A DNA stretch of 64,000 bases from Blastobasis lacticolella (Eukaryota > Arthropoda > Insecta > Lepidoptera > Blastobasidae), in the NCBI GenBank assembly GCA_905147135.1, contig LR990039.1:35213708-35277707 (forward strand), read 5' to 3'. Both the position numbers and the translations under genes were made by a program. Positions 12,501 to 19,270 of this stretch are shown here, one piece after another. The notes below the pieces were generated by a model. That model was not told the DNA's origin. It saw only the letters and a list, made by a program, of their open reading frames with translations, and searched no databases. Within the stretch, counting starts at the first letter, position 1; the number at the start of each line of letters is the position of its first letter.

Positions 12501-14756
12501 AATGAGTACTCACGTATTGCTGCGCAGTGAGTATCTCCAGAAGGGACAGCAGCACCTCGCCGTCGCGCAGGTCCGTGGACAGCTCCTGCACCAGCGGCTT
12601 CGAGTTCTACAAAGTGACACACGGCGTCAGATGACGCTCTCCATCGGGCGTATTGTTGCACTGTGACTCACATTACACCGTGCTGAGCGGCGGCCGGCTG
12701 CCCTTCGGTATAGCATGACTGTGCTATACAAAATATATGGGGCTCGGACACAGCCCGGTGTAGCATTAGTCATCCTTCCAACTCTTTAGACACCGTTAAA
12801 AAAGAAGAATGAAGTAATCATTGATTATATTAGGCGTTAATTGGCGAGACTCCATAATTCATTGCTTGTTAACAAATGAATGTTTAGCTTAGTCTCACCT
12901 GTGTTAATGGTTCACCGTGAACTACGGTCAACGATCCTCTGAGGATGCTCCGTGGAGGAGCGAAACACGTGTCGAGGTGTGTGATAGTGAAGTGAATGAA
13001 TGAACACTTTATTGCATAAATACAGGATACAGTCGGTACATATTTTCCTGCTCACCTTCGCCAGCCGATCACCCCTAGATAGCGTATCAATAAACCCCCA
13101 GATTTTTAACTTTTTCTTTGACTACTTAAATCGAGTTTTCAAATGAAGTCGGGACTACCTATAATAATAGTCTGCGTTTTGCTTGGATTAACCTTTACCA
13201 AGATAACTCATATCGTTATTTGTGCGGCCTATTGCCTTGGAGAGGTCACCCAAATCTGAAGGTCGTCGGCATACAGGTGATAAAAAGAAGTAATGTCTTG
13301 TGTAATGGAGTAAATAAAAATGGAAAACAGGAAAGGACTTCCAGAACCAGTCTAGGACCGCTTTGGTACGCTGCCGACGACCATTCAAGTAAGTTCGGAA
13401 CCAATTTTAAGTAGATGTTGATACATTGAGTGAACCCAAAACTGCAATCCAAATGTCGAAAACAAGCGTATTGAACGCACTGCCGAAGTTGAGGAGCGTC
13501 GAACCCGTAAGTGAAGTGAAGTGGTGGTGGTGTAGTGTGGTGAACCATTAACAGGTGAGACTAAGCTAAAATGATGTAGGTATATCATCACCGACAGTTC
13601 ACTGCAGAACTGGGGCCTCCTTCTCATACGTGGAGGACATTGCCATAATCTAAACGCTAGTCGGGCGGGTTGCAGATCGCAGTGATTGAAACACATAACA
13701 CAAAACGCTGCTGCCCAATTTATGGTCAGGTAATGCTTGACCAGACGCCTTCGACGACACCCAGTGGATGAATTTATGCAATTCTGCTCTATTGGACACC
13801 ACACGGCTCCGGATATGGCTCGGCTTTGGTAGCCGTCTTCGTGCGTTGGAGCGCAAATCTGGATTAGGGGCCGAACTCGGTCGGAAGAAATTATTATAAT
13901 TTTTCATTTGCCGGCGCTGACGAAACACGACCACGACCTCCACGCCCAATGAAATGAAAATGAACGAGTGCGTTATGATCCGTGGCAGTCATGGCGTGAA
14001 AGACATCGCGGATAAGATCGAAGAGGCACGGCTGCGCTGGTTTGGTCACGTACGTGGAAAATAAGTGCCCATACCTGCGATGGATGGACATCGCTGACTC
14101 GGACGCGAGAGCCAACGGCGTTGAGGATGCCGAAGATCGGGCATTGTGGCACGACTGTATCGTACAATCGTACATAATAAAGTGGTTAGCAGTTTTGTAA
14201 CACTAAGAGTTTAGCCAGACAGCCACTGCAGTACATCAACAGAACAGAAATATGTTATGTTCATTCCAAAACATAATTGTGTCAATGCACTAGTGTATAT
14301 GACATCAATTAGTCACAACACGCCGACTACAATTTGGCTGCTTGGTGTTCTACAATAGGTACATAATATTGAGATGGGCTCTCTTACGGCAGAGCCAAGG
14401 AAATGTGGATTTGGTCGTAGTACAATTTGCTCGAATGCTACCCTTTATAATTCGACCAATGAACCTTTTCAATAACTACTGGCTCGTTCCTGGGGTATCG
14501 AAACGGCAGGGGCCGGGATTGGGTGTAGTGACGTCAATTTGTTTGTAGGAATTCCATTTGGCGTGAGCAAAAGAGAGACTACTACAAGAGAGTTTACCCT
14601 GCGCCCGTGCGATAATGAGACCAACCGAATCGAGGCAAACGGTATAACACAAAATGATTGTACTGTTAATACATTAGATACCTCGGTACATTACCTTAGC
14701 CAGCTGCGAGTTGATCCATTTCGTGAAAGTTTTCTTCTGGATGTCTTCTCTCTCAT
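478..14756 (-). CDS. Dys: Dystrophin, N-terminal half (13 exons, 5' and 3' ends outside the assembled part)
   Basis: Dystrophin links cortical F-actin to the dystroglycan complex at the muscle membrane and at synapses. Thirteen exons on the minus strand join in compatible phases: 14695-14756, 12514-12606, 12175-12313, 11492-11613, 10348-10546, 9677-9882, 8701-8837, 7940-8185, 6711-6907, 4651-4829, 2984-3199, 1819-2088 and 478-592, 2181 nt in all. In order they encode CH1 (starting [20 protein letters not shown]), CH2 (ending [19 protein letters not shown]), then spectrin-type repeats ([45 protein letters not shown]). The CH2-to-repeat order and these motifs are dystrophin-like rather than spectrin, Shot or MSP-300. 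All introns are GT..AG. The initiator exon must end in one nucleotide of a codon completed by AT; it was not found. The gene continues past position 1. Coding DNA is very GC-rich while introns are AT-rich. Confidence 0.93.
593..1818 (-). other. Dystrophin intron with LINE and RTE-type tails
   Basis: AT-rich intron. At 1410-1472 there is a LINE 3' tail (AAAAAGTGTAAATCTGTTGG then AAATAA repeats); the same tail recurs at 31318-31380. At 1542-1770 is a SINE/RTE-type tail ending CTGCAGTGGACTGTTACGGG and TGATGATGATG, matching 24738-25107 and 37656-37905. No coding exon seen. Confidence 0.6.
1819..2088 (-). CDS. Dys: Dystrophin exon: repeat end with acidic insertion
   Basis: 270 nt, 90 codons: [15 protein letters not shown], then about 50 residues very rich in Glu, Ser, Pro and Gly (for example [20 protein letters not shown]), a basic patch [10 protein letters not shown], and a new helix [15 protein letters not shown]. 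Acceptor TTCTCCAG with a good pyrimidine tract; donor GTGAGT. The acidic linker is unlike a spectrin repeat and looks like an insertion or an extended hinge. Confidence 0.88.
2530..2983 (-). repeat. Degenerate tandem array built from the 3' end of the adjacent Dystrophin exon
   Basis: Blocks resembling 'agcagctacaaatcgctgcgaggctgtg' motifs recur at about 2560, 2640, 2735, 2815 and 2945, several followed by ACTCACC, a splice donor read on the minus strand. At 2863-2928 the minus strand carries a shortened copy of the exon end: [18 protein letters not shown] with a GTGAGT donor. The true exon reads [20 protein letters not shown] then [10 protein letters not shown]. Confidence 0.75.
2984..3199 (-). 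CDS. Dys: Dystrophin exon: third spectrin repeat region
   Basis: 216 nt, 72 whole codons after a CGTCAG acceptor. It starts with an internal Met ([20 protein letters not shown]) and ends [14 protein letters not shown] before GTGAGT. The helix is strongly biased to Ala, Arg and Leu ([18 protein letters not shown]), with nearly every third position G or C. Incomplete copies of its 3' end lie directly downstream, at 2530-2983. Confidence 0.88.
3247..3488 (+). repeat. Interspersed repeat, inverted copy at 60238-60475
   Basis: About 240 bp match the reverse complement of 60238-60475 with scattered differences. Both copies end just after the same short reading start (ATGGCTAGACCGGCA, Met-Ala-Arg-Pro-Ala), after which the sequences diverge. 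This looks like the 5' leader of a mobile element attached to two different downstream sequences. Confidence 0.7.
3489..4650 (-). other. Dystrophin intron, mostly unassigned
   Basis: An open but unsupported plus-strand frame (3476-3703) follows the repeat leader. At about 3683-3712 the minus strand repeats the start of the downstream exon (CAG|ATGGAGGC then a CCCC-rich stretch). The remainder (3720-4650) is AT-rich, with no exon or clear repeat recognised. Confidence 0.4.
4651..4829 (-). CDS. Dys: Dystrophin exon: second spectrin repeat, end
   Basis: 179 nt (2 + 59 codons), beginning [29 protein letters not shown], the repeat 2 helix C with its L-G-E-R-W motif. It ends in a helix rich in Ala and Arg ([21 protein letters not shown]). 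Acceptor GCGCAG, donor GTACGC. Confidence 0.93.
5455..5580 (-). repeat. LINE 3' tail fragment, minus orientation
   Basis: The text around 5490-5565 (TGGTAAGCAGGCACCGCAGC, 'ggacattt', 'aataccaggggcatcaccca') is the reverse complement of the 3' end of the LINE at 42556-46190 (VADVHRRR stop region). It is a short 5'-truncated copy. Confidence 0.65.
5985..6225 (+). repeat. LINE 3' end fragment, plus orientation
   Basis: Plus-strand text from GAAAGAACGTATTTCGTTCG through the GTGTTGTTGATGATC region to GGTGACCATTTTCCATCGG parallels the last 230 bp of the intact LINE (45950-46150). It is diverged and frameshifted. The rest of the 4830-6710 intron is unassigned except for a repeat piece at 6395-6460 (CCCACCTGTGGGCCACAGGC), also found at 50820-50870. 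Confidence 0.7.
6615..6665 (-). pseudogene. Partial copy of the adjacent Dystrophin exon (inner part)
   Basis: About 42 bp here match 6808-6856 of exon 6711-6907 almost exactly. On the minus strand it encodes [13 protein letters not shown] and is followed at once by a GTCAGTAC donor like that of the true exon. No acceptor is apparent, so it is unlikely to be used. Confidence 0.7.
6711..6907 (-). CDS. Dys: Dystrophin exon: second spectrin repeat, start
   Basis: 197 nt (1 + 65 codons + 1). It opens [20 protein letters not shown], the repeat 2 helix A, and ends in [16 protein letters not shown], coded by a GACGCG/GACGCC hexanucleotide run next to the GTCAGT donor. Partial copies lie on both sides, at 6615-6665 and 7105-7147. 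Confidence 0.9.
7105..7260 (-). pseudogene. Partial tandem duplication of a Dystrophin exon start plus upstream intron
   Basis: 7107-7147 repeats the first 40 bp of exon 6711-6907 (minus strand [12 protein letters not shown]), preceded by an AG. The intron text that follows in each copy is also shared (6917-7085 with 7155-7250, including 'cgcaacctttctcc' and TTCGACTGAAC). A third, weaker copy of the intron part is at 7560-7650. The duplicated frame runs off into noise, so this is a decayed duplication. Confidence 0.75.
7298..7554. mobile_element. MITE-A copy 1 (TA target, mariner-like)
   Basis: A 257 bp element with long terminal inverted repeats (GTAGAGCTCGTCTAGTCTAA and, inside, GATGACGCGCCCCACTA). 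The reversed end is TAGTGGGGCGCGTCATTTTA. The second copy, in opposite orientation, is at 35189-35452. Flanking TA dinucleotides fit a Tc1/mariner-type target. No transposase frame. It has landed at the edge of the local intron duplication. Confidence 0.8.
7815..7931. repeat. GT-rich microsatellite (CA-rich on the coding strand)
   Basis: An imperfect TG/TGCG run ends just before the exon 7940-8185 donor. Read on the gene strand it is a CA-rich tract beginning within about 10 nt of the GTGAGT site. CA repeats near donors are known hnRNP L targets in vertebrates; a role here is only inference. Confidence 0.7.
7940..8185 (-). CDS. Dys: Dystrophin exon: first spectrin repeat, end
   Basis: 246 nt, starting with one nucleotide, then [20 protein letters not shown] ... 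[32 protein letters not shown]. The L-L-N-x-R-W-E-x-L-R motif is the repeat 1 helix C seen in dystrophins. Acceptor CCCCAG, donor GTGAGTGAG. A partial copy of its 5' portion lies at 8232-8300, and the downstream intron starts with a CA-rich tract. Confidence 0.93.
8232..8300 (-). pseudogene. Partial copy of Dystrophin exon 7940-8185
   Basis: On the minus strand 8232-8300 reads [19 protein letters not shown]. The real exon, 100 bp downstream, reads [20 protein letters not shown]. The copy has lost bases in the middle and has no clear acceptor. It appears to be a local duplication of the exon start that has decayed. The remaining intron 8301-8700 shows nothing else. Confidence 0.7.
8701..8837 (-). 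CDS. Dys: Dystrophin exon: first spectrin repeat, start
   Basis: 137 nt, starting [20 protein letters not shown], then an Ala/Gly-rich stretch and [12 protein letters not shown]. The V-L-x-W-L-L-x-A-E motif opens dystrophin repeat 1. The donor is placed at GTTGGT because only that site leaves the two nucleotides (CG) needed to join the next exon as R-F-H-S-H-E. A GTGCCA site six bases downstream breaks the phase. Confidence 0.85.
8860..9095 (-). repeat. RTE-type tail followed by SINE body fragment
   Basis: 8860-8910 is the reversed 'cctgcagtggactattacggg' tail family. 8915-9095 is the reverse of the SINE body of 38110-38340 ('ggtaattacagtggagcgac', 'ctgaccagattgaatcatgg', 'tcagaaaagagtcattggta'). 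Both are truncated pieces in a Dystrophin intron. Confidence 0.65.
9190..9310 (-). repeat. LINE 3' tail fragment
   Basis: Reversed copy of the common LINE tail ('ataccactaatgtggcaatcaagcttgcgg', 'gatggtaagcagtcaccgcagcc', 'aataccaggggcatcacccac'). The first block resembles 25350-25440 and 39150-39250. Confidence 0.65.
9355..9670. repeat. Local direct duplication of intron next to the CH2-end exon
   Basis: 9357-9440 and 9591-9665 share 'aaagaacatt..atacaatcgtcgatgtttaa..tgagaa' followed by a GTATRTGTGTGTTGRGTAC stretch. The second copy abuts the donor of exon 9677-9882. It resembles the intron part of the other local duplications in this gene. Confidence 0.65.
9677..9882 (-). CDS. Dys: Dystrophin exon: end of CH2 and hinge
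   Basis: 206 nt: completes Asp, then [29 protein letters not shown], the dystrophin-type end of CH2. It is followed by a low-complexity acidic, Gly/Ala/Ser-rich hinge of about 45 residues ending GYGAALE. Donor GTACCC; acceptor CACGCAG. The proline-poor, flexible hinge corresponds to the hinge before the first spectrin repeat. Confidence 0.93.
9883..10347 (-). other. Dystrophin intron, no further exon seen
   Basis: AT-rich. At 10205-10260 the text 'actctttattgcacacaaaattac' looks like the reversed AATAAA-bearing tail of a LINE. Nothing else recognised. Confidence 0.5.
10348..10546 (-). CDS. Dys: Dystrophin exon: CH2
   Basis: 199 nt with acceptor GCGCAG and donor GTGCGT. It encodes [20 protein letters not shown] then [14 protein letters not shown] and [20 protein letters not shown]. 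The [11 protein letters not shown] and L-x-x-A-F-x-x-A-x-x-x-L-G-I-x-x-L-L-D-P-E motifs are diagnostic for CH2. A run of Ala/Arg substitutions (VAARAPAAR) fits the local GC pressure. Confidence 0.95.
10632..10855. mobile_element. Foldback element with about 100 bp arms
   Basis: The left arm (10640-10735: 'agaaacaaaaagtgtgagagcaaatcaaag', GGAATGTATTGCTC, AATAAGGTCCATTTTTGTAT) is inverted in the right arm (10765-10855: ATACAAAAATGACCTTATTT, 'gagaaatacattccac', 'gatttgctttcacgctatttgt'). Pieces of the same family are at 50757-50815 and 51192-51310. No coding capacity. Confidence 0.75.
10965..11165 (+). pseudogene. Reverse transcriptase fragment of a non-LTR element
   Basis: Reading through frameshifts, the plus strand encodes [14 protein letters not shown] then [19 protein letters not shown]. 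This is the palm region around the Y-x-D-D catalytic motif of a retrotransposon reverse transcriptase. Nothing upstream or downstream remains. Intron 11166-11491 is otherwise unassigned. Confidence 0.65.
11492..11613 (-). CDS. Dys: Dystrophin exon: end of CH1, linker
   Basis: 122 nt: two nucleotides completing Gly, then 40 codons, [10 protein letters not shown] ... [14 protein letters not shown]. The W-x-I-I-L-x-W-Q motif closes CH1, and EKTLLAWCR opens CH2. Acceptor CCGCAG; donor GTTCGT, weaker than the neighbouring donors. Confidence 0.93.
11614..12174 (-). other. Dystrophin intron, nothing coding recognised
   Basis: Mixed-composition intron. 12115-12150 contains a piece ('aacttataacacc..tcgtggggggtaaaaa') common to several lepidopteran repeats and similar to 42530-42555 just before the LINE. 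Confidence 0.4.
12175..12313 (-). CDS. Dys: Dystrophin exon: CH1 second half
   Basis: A 139 nt exon (46 codons plus one nucleotide) between a TTGCAG acceptor and a GTGAGA donor. It contains [20 protein letters not shown], then [20 protein letters not shown]. The N-N-V-x-x-A-L and D-I/V-V-D-G-N motifs are the CH-domain hallmark around the second actin-binding site. The last codon (Gly) is split with the next exon. Confidence 0.93.
12514..12606 (-). CDS. Dys: Dystrophin exon: CH1 middle
   Basis: This 93 nt exon of 31 whole codons has acceptor TTTGTAG and donor GTGAGT. It encodes [20 protein letters not shown] and on to ILTAQQY. The [14 protein letters not shown] stretch is the CH1 helix that carries an actin-binding surface. 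The size equals what I recall for human DMD exon 3. Confidence 0.93.
12905..13045. repeat. Interspersed repeat with reversed AATAAA tail
   Basis: A block with a short palindrome (GATCCTCTGAGGATGCTCCG) ends in 'gaacactttattgcataaa', which reads AATAAAGTGTTC on the minus strand, as in a retroelement 3' end. Confidence 0.5.
13940..14175 (+). pseudogene. RTE-type reverse transcriptase C-terminal remnant
   Basis: The plus strand encodes [20 protein letters not shown] and then, after a stop, decayed text. The E-x-R-L-R-W-x-G-H-V motif is typical of the region after the palm in RTE/BovB-type elements. A better preserved relative is at 41890-42350 on the minus strand. The rest of 12607-14694 is intron with no exon recognised. 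Confidence 0.65.
14695..14756 (-). CDS. Dys: Dystrophin exon: start of CH1 actin-binding domain
   Basis: This 62 nt exon begins after a TTACAG acceptor and ends AAG|GTAATG. After two nucleotides completing a split codon (xAT, probably Asp), it encodes [20 protein letters not shown], the first helix of a dystrophin CH1 domain. As I recall, human DMD exon 2 has the same size and content. It is too short to stand out as an ORF. It is less GC-rich than the downstream exons, as expected under strong constraint. Confidence 0.93.
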
Positions 14757-15035
14757 CTGTAACACACGCAGCAACTGCCAATACGTCACTAAGGTACAAC
14801 ACATGTTACATGTACATTGACTAATTTACCTAGTATTCTTACTAATATGTGTTTCTTGCGTTATTATATAGATTCTAATATGTTACTCATATTTGCGAGT
14901 ATCTCTAAATAAATATTTTTCATTATAGTACCAACAGTTTAAAGCCTAGTTCGTTGCAGAACAAAATTGGGTTTATTTTATTTATCGAAATAACTTTGCG
15001 TGATTAGTATAATATCCCTAGATAGACCCTTTGTG

Positions 15036-15215
15036 GACGATTGGTCCAATATGTGATTGGTCTGGTCGTTAAAAAAATTTGCATATTGCGGTTGGTCCAA
15101 TTTGTGATTAGTCCGGTGGTAAAAAAAATTGCATTTCGCGGTTGGTCCAATTTGTGATTGGTCCGGTGGTTAAAAAAATTGCATTTCGCGGTTGGTCCAA
15201 TTCGAGATTGGTCGA
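15036..15215. repeat. Tandem array, 50 bp unit, about 3.5 copies
   Basis: TTGGTCCAAT recurs at 15041, 15092, 15142 and 15192, a spacing of 50-51 bp. Each unit also holds GTGATTGGTC, GGTGGT and an A-run followed by TTGCATWTYGCGG. The units thus carry closely spaced ATTGG/CCAAT motifs on both strands. Confidence 0.85.
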
Positions 15216-15644
15216 AAGGAAACTGACTCAGATCGCAATTAATTATACCTTTATTTATTTAGGATTAGCGGGCTCGACGCGACTTCGTTCGCGTGGCGTC
15301 CTACCACTATCCTCACCTTTTTAACCATCCTCATAAATAACTTTATCTATCGATAAAAATTGCATTTAAATCCATTATGTAGTTTGAAAGATCTAAGCGT
15401 ACATAGGCGCAGACGGCGGGAAGCGACTTTGTTTTCTGTATAGGTACTATGTACAGATTTTCTCAGTCATCTCCACGCACTACAGCGACCGCTTATTATA
15501 TTTAATTTTAAGATTTACACTCAATCGAGCGTTTGCGAGTCCCATGTTATCTAGTTAAACTTGTAGTATGCATTTTAAAAACAATTCCTTGCGCTGACGG
15601 ATATCCGTTGAAATCAATCATAAATGAGGTGCGAAAAGCAAGCA

Positions 15645-17755
15645 TTACACTGTACTACTCAATAGCGGCAAGTTATATTTCCTCTAAGTATAAAGTTTAT
15701 TATTGCCAGTAAAATAAATTTAGTATAGCTTCACACAACACTTGAAAAAATTATGTCCACGCTTGACCGCGACAGAGGTGACCTGTCAATAGTAGTTGTG
15801 CGTTTTATGTATTTTATGTTATTCGAATTCGCCAACAATGGGACATGGATAAGAAGGAACGTGACGGAAAAAGAAACTTACATGTCCCGATTGTGAAATT
15901 AGAATAATGACATTTCGGAAAAAGACCTAGCGCTTTCCTTCATGGAATTATGATTCTTGTCACATATGTCAACATTTGACGTAGTAGACACAGAAATGAA
16001 ACAAAAACAGAATCCATGTGTCTTAAGTCATGAGGGAAGCATAGAAATGGCCGCCATTTTATATGTCTGCGTAATTTTAGGGTTGCCATATACATGATCC
16101 ATTTTGCCCTCTTTATGTATTATGTTAGCAATACAACTTTACAATAATAAATAAATAAAAATTATTAATTTCTGATTGAAATTATTTATTTAAAAATTCT
16201 TAAGTAATGAAATATTTTGATAAGAGGAGTCTCCCCGAGTACGCTCCATACAAATAAAGTTTGATCATATTTTCAATAATGCGCATTTCTGGCAGTGTTA
16301 TTAAAAATAAATAACAGACAGCTGTCCGGTGCAATTTGTTCTCGTAACCCTCCCGTACCGTATGTCTCCCGTAACCTTCCCGTACCCCTCCCATACTTCT
16401 CCTGTCACCTTCCCGTACCTCTCTTGTCACCTTCCCGTACCCCTCCCGTATCCCTACCGTATGCCTGCCGTACCCCTCCCGTACCCCTGCCGTATCCCTC
16501 CCGCAGCCCTGCCATACCTCTCACGTCACCTTCCCGTACCCCTTCCGTATCCCTACCGTATGCCTGCTGTACCCCTCCCGTAACCCTGCCGTTTCCCTCC
16601 CGTACCCCCACCTTATCGTGCTCCCATAATCCGTGCCGTACCCCTCTCGCAACCCTCCCCTAGGTCTACCGTAATTCTGCCGTGCTCTCCCATAGCCCTG
16701 CCGTACGCCTGCCGTTTCCCACCCGTACCCCTACCTTAGCCCTGTCGTACCCCTGCCGTACCCCTATCCTGCCCTATTATCTTATTCTGCTATTCGAGGC
16801 GGGTACAAATACATCAAATTATAAAAAACAAAATAGCTATTCAGTTACCAACCAAGCATCGTAGCCCCTTCGCGGTTGTTAATAAATCCACGTCATCAAA
16901 ATGTGCACTGCACACGGTACTCGCAGATAATGGGTTCCAATTGGTTTCTCTTCTACAGTTTCGTATAATTAGAATCCAATCGTCTTTACGGTTTTTATTA
17001 CTAGGAAACCTATTAAAATAATATAACCCGGTTAAAATAAAATCGGGATCGAAAATAATAAGGGCTCCGCAGAAAGCGGTGTTATATTATTTAATTATAA
17101 AATCGGACTACTATGCTTACATCATAGCAGTACGTAGGGTAGACTATAATTACAATCATTCAAGTTCTTTTCAGATACGATAGGTAATAAAAATTCGGAA
17201 GCTGATCTGAGTCACAAAAATTTAATAAAAAATTCCCCACTTTATGGGAATTTTCCCGAAAAACAGGTAGTCACATCGTTGTACTTTTGTTAGAAATTTG
17301 CACCAAAGTAAATAAAACATTAATAAAAAAAAGTAGCCCGAATCATAATTACTTATGCGTTGTAGATAATTCCTCCTGCCTTGTTACATTTTTTCCAGTA
17401 ACTTTTACACGATTACACTACACATGACGGCATTTTAAAATATTTTTCATCGAGGATAAATATGTCCGATCGCTACGAAATGGCGGCGCGTTGTAAGACC
17501 CGATGAGTGTATGTCATGTACAACAAAGGAGATTGTCACACCTTGCAAGCACCACATCTCTTTAAAGTAACATGGATTCTGTTTTTGTTTCATTTCTGTG
17601 GTAGTAGACATTGGCACAAAAGTTAGACGGTTTAAACCGACTAATTTTAAATGGTGGCATGAAGGCAGCTTATTAAGGTTACAGACTACTCAATAGCGTC
17701 GAGTTAAATTTCCTCTACATCGTTTATTATTGCCAGTAAAATAAATTTAGAATGC
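15645..17755. repeat. Paired repeats bracketing 2 kb
   Basis: A direct repeat (15645-15720 and 17684-17752: 'tactcaatagcg', 'tttcctcta', TTTATTATTGCCAGTAAAAT AAATTTAG) flanks an inverted pair of about 33 bp (15985-16018 and 17568-17602: CAGAAATGAAACAAAAACAG and its reverse). The structure suggests a rearranged mobile element. No coding region is visible inside apart from the low-complexity array below. Confidence 0.55.
16340..16785. repeat. Pyrimidine-rich degenerate tandem array (CCCGTACCCCT-type)
   Basis: More than 30 variants of CCCGTA, CCGTAT and CCCTCC follow each other at about 10-15 bp spacing. Two frames stay open by chance (Pro/Tyr/Thr-rich on plus, Gly/Arg-rich on minus). I treat it as a minisatellite, not a gene. 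Confidence 0.85.
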
Positions 17756-18361
17756 TCATTTTCCCGCAATGTTCAAAGTAAACTGAAGTCTACCTCTATA
17801 TGCTCATTTTTGCGCAACCTGTCAAAGTAACCTGAAGTCGTGGTACCCCTAAACACTTTGTAAAATCATTTTCGTCATCTTAGCGGTGAACCTTCTGCTT
17901 CTCTAGCAGTCATAGTCAGTCATTTCTTTGCGGCGATCTATCGATTCTTGGGCCTTCCGCAGGCCCACTTTCCATGATCTCGCATGCGTTTCAAATGTTT
18001 GACCACAGACATAAAATATATAAAAACATCTCTATGCGTTTGACATGCAAGTCGAGGGTTAAAATGAAAAGAGGTTGAACCAAATTAAGAAGAATGAACC
18101 TCCCTAAAATTTCAACACTGACACAATCGTCTGTCACTTAAAATCACAGAGAGAGTAGGGAAAATAGCAAAATTATCAGTAAATGATTTTTTACATCAAA
18201 CGACTTGAGGCCAAATTCGTATAATAATGGCACCTAGTATACAAAGAAGTACGACCGGAGATGCCAAATTAAAAGGAATCAATAAAGGTTCGACGAAAAA
18301 AAAGAAACTTAAACAAGTAAGTAAATTCACATTTGAACAAAGTCTCTCGTTTCGTGAGGGA

Positions 18362-18503
18362 CTGAATGTGTAACCACGATTCGCCTATTAACAGGGTCGC
18401 GTATGTCATATAGCAGTCGCTCGACTGTAGGTAATTACTTGATCTGATGGTCAAGGCGGACCCCGGACCCTCGTGCGCGACAGCACAACCGGGACATTAA
18501 CAT
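18362..18503 (+). repeat. SINE body fragment
   Basis: Matches the body of the SINE at 38021-38385 ('tgaatgtgtaaccacgat', 'ggcagtcgctc.actgta', 'gtcaaggcggaccccgg', 'accgggacattaa'). 5' head missing. Confidence 0.7.
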
Positions 18504-18626
18504 CAAGTGTGTTGCTGATAGGCGGCGGCGACCATTTTCATTACATTATTATTAAACATACTCAAAGCAATTCCACAATGTCCGACTACCTACCTAAAGC
18601 TATATCATTACAAACTTTGTTCACAG

Positions 18627-18839
18627 AAAAAATCTGAAACGTTAAAAGCGAATCAGTTGATAAACATAAGCTGTCCTATATGTTTCGAGAGCGTAAGGAG
18701 AGACGCGGTGTCGGCGACGAAATGCGGCCACGTGTTCTGTACGGGGTGCCTGCAGCAGGCGGTGGCGCGCAAGCACCGGTGCCCGGTCTGCCGCGCCCCG
18801 CTGCTGAGGAGGGGGGGCTACCACATGCTGTTCCTTTGA
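18627..18839 (+). CDS. RING-finger terminal exon (RNF4/degringolade-like), partial
   Basis: After a TTTGTTCACAG acceptor, 70 codons run to TGA in phase 0: KKSETLKANQLINIS, then a C3HC4 RING (CPICFESV, CGHVFCTGC, CPVC), ending RRGGYHMLFL. The short tail after the last cysteine pair, ending in Y-H-x-x-F/Y-x, is like the C-terminus of RNF4-type SUMO-targeted ubiquitin ligases. No upstream exon was recognised on the plus strand between the Dystrophin exon at 14756 and this one, and no AATAAA follows within 250 bp. It may therefore be a real gene end, or a stranded duplicated exon. A perfect 8 bp-arm hairpin (GATCACCG..CGGTGATC) lies at 18858-18877. Confidence 0.6.
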   Translation, partial: KKSETLKANQLINISCPICFESVRRDAVSATKCGHVFCTGCLQQAVARKHRCPVCRAPLLRRGGYHMLFL

Positions 18840-19061
18840 TAACTGTCATTGTGGCTCCCGATCACCGGATTCGGTGATCTCGTCCCTAATTAAGAGTTAC
18901 CCTTGTTTGTGCCTTTGCAAGCTAATGGAATTATATTGTCCAATTACCTTATCCATATTTATATTAATTTTACCGCCTCTAAAGCCACGAATTCATCGAT
19001 CATGTAGCGCGACATTTTCATACTCTAATGATGTTGCCCGAGAGATGTTGTTAGAGAGTTG

Positions 19062-19270
19062 TTGAAAACATCGTGATGAAACCTGCACATTCAGGCGACT
19101 GAATGTGAAACCATGATACAATCTGGTCAGGTTCCTCTGGTAGCAGAGTCACGGAGGTCAAATGGCAGTCGCTCCACTGTAATTATCTGATCTGCCAAAT
19201 ACTGGATCATGGTCTAGGCGGACGACGGGCACATTACAGCCAAGATCACAACCGGGACATTAAAGCCAAG
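19062..19270 (+). repeat. SINE body fragment
   Basis: Same family as 38110-38385: 'aaaacatcgtgatgaaacctgca', 'tgaatgtgaaaccatga', 'ctggtcaggttcc', 'ggcagtcgctccactgtaatt', 'ccgggacattaaagcc'. Confidence 0.75.

Noticed and set aside
16295..16663. Pro/Tyr-rich ORF of 122 codons
   Set aside because: It is produced by the CCCGTA-type tandem array; all shifted frames are similarly open and no domain is present.
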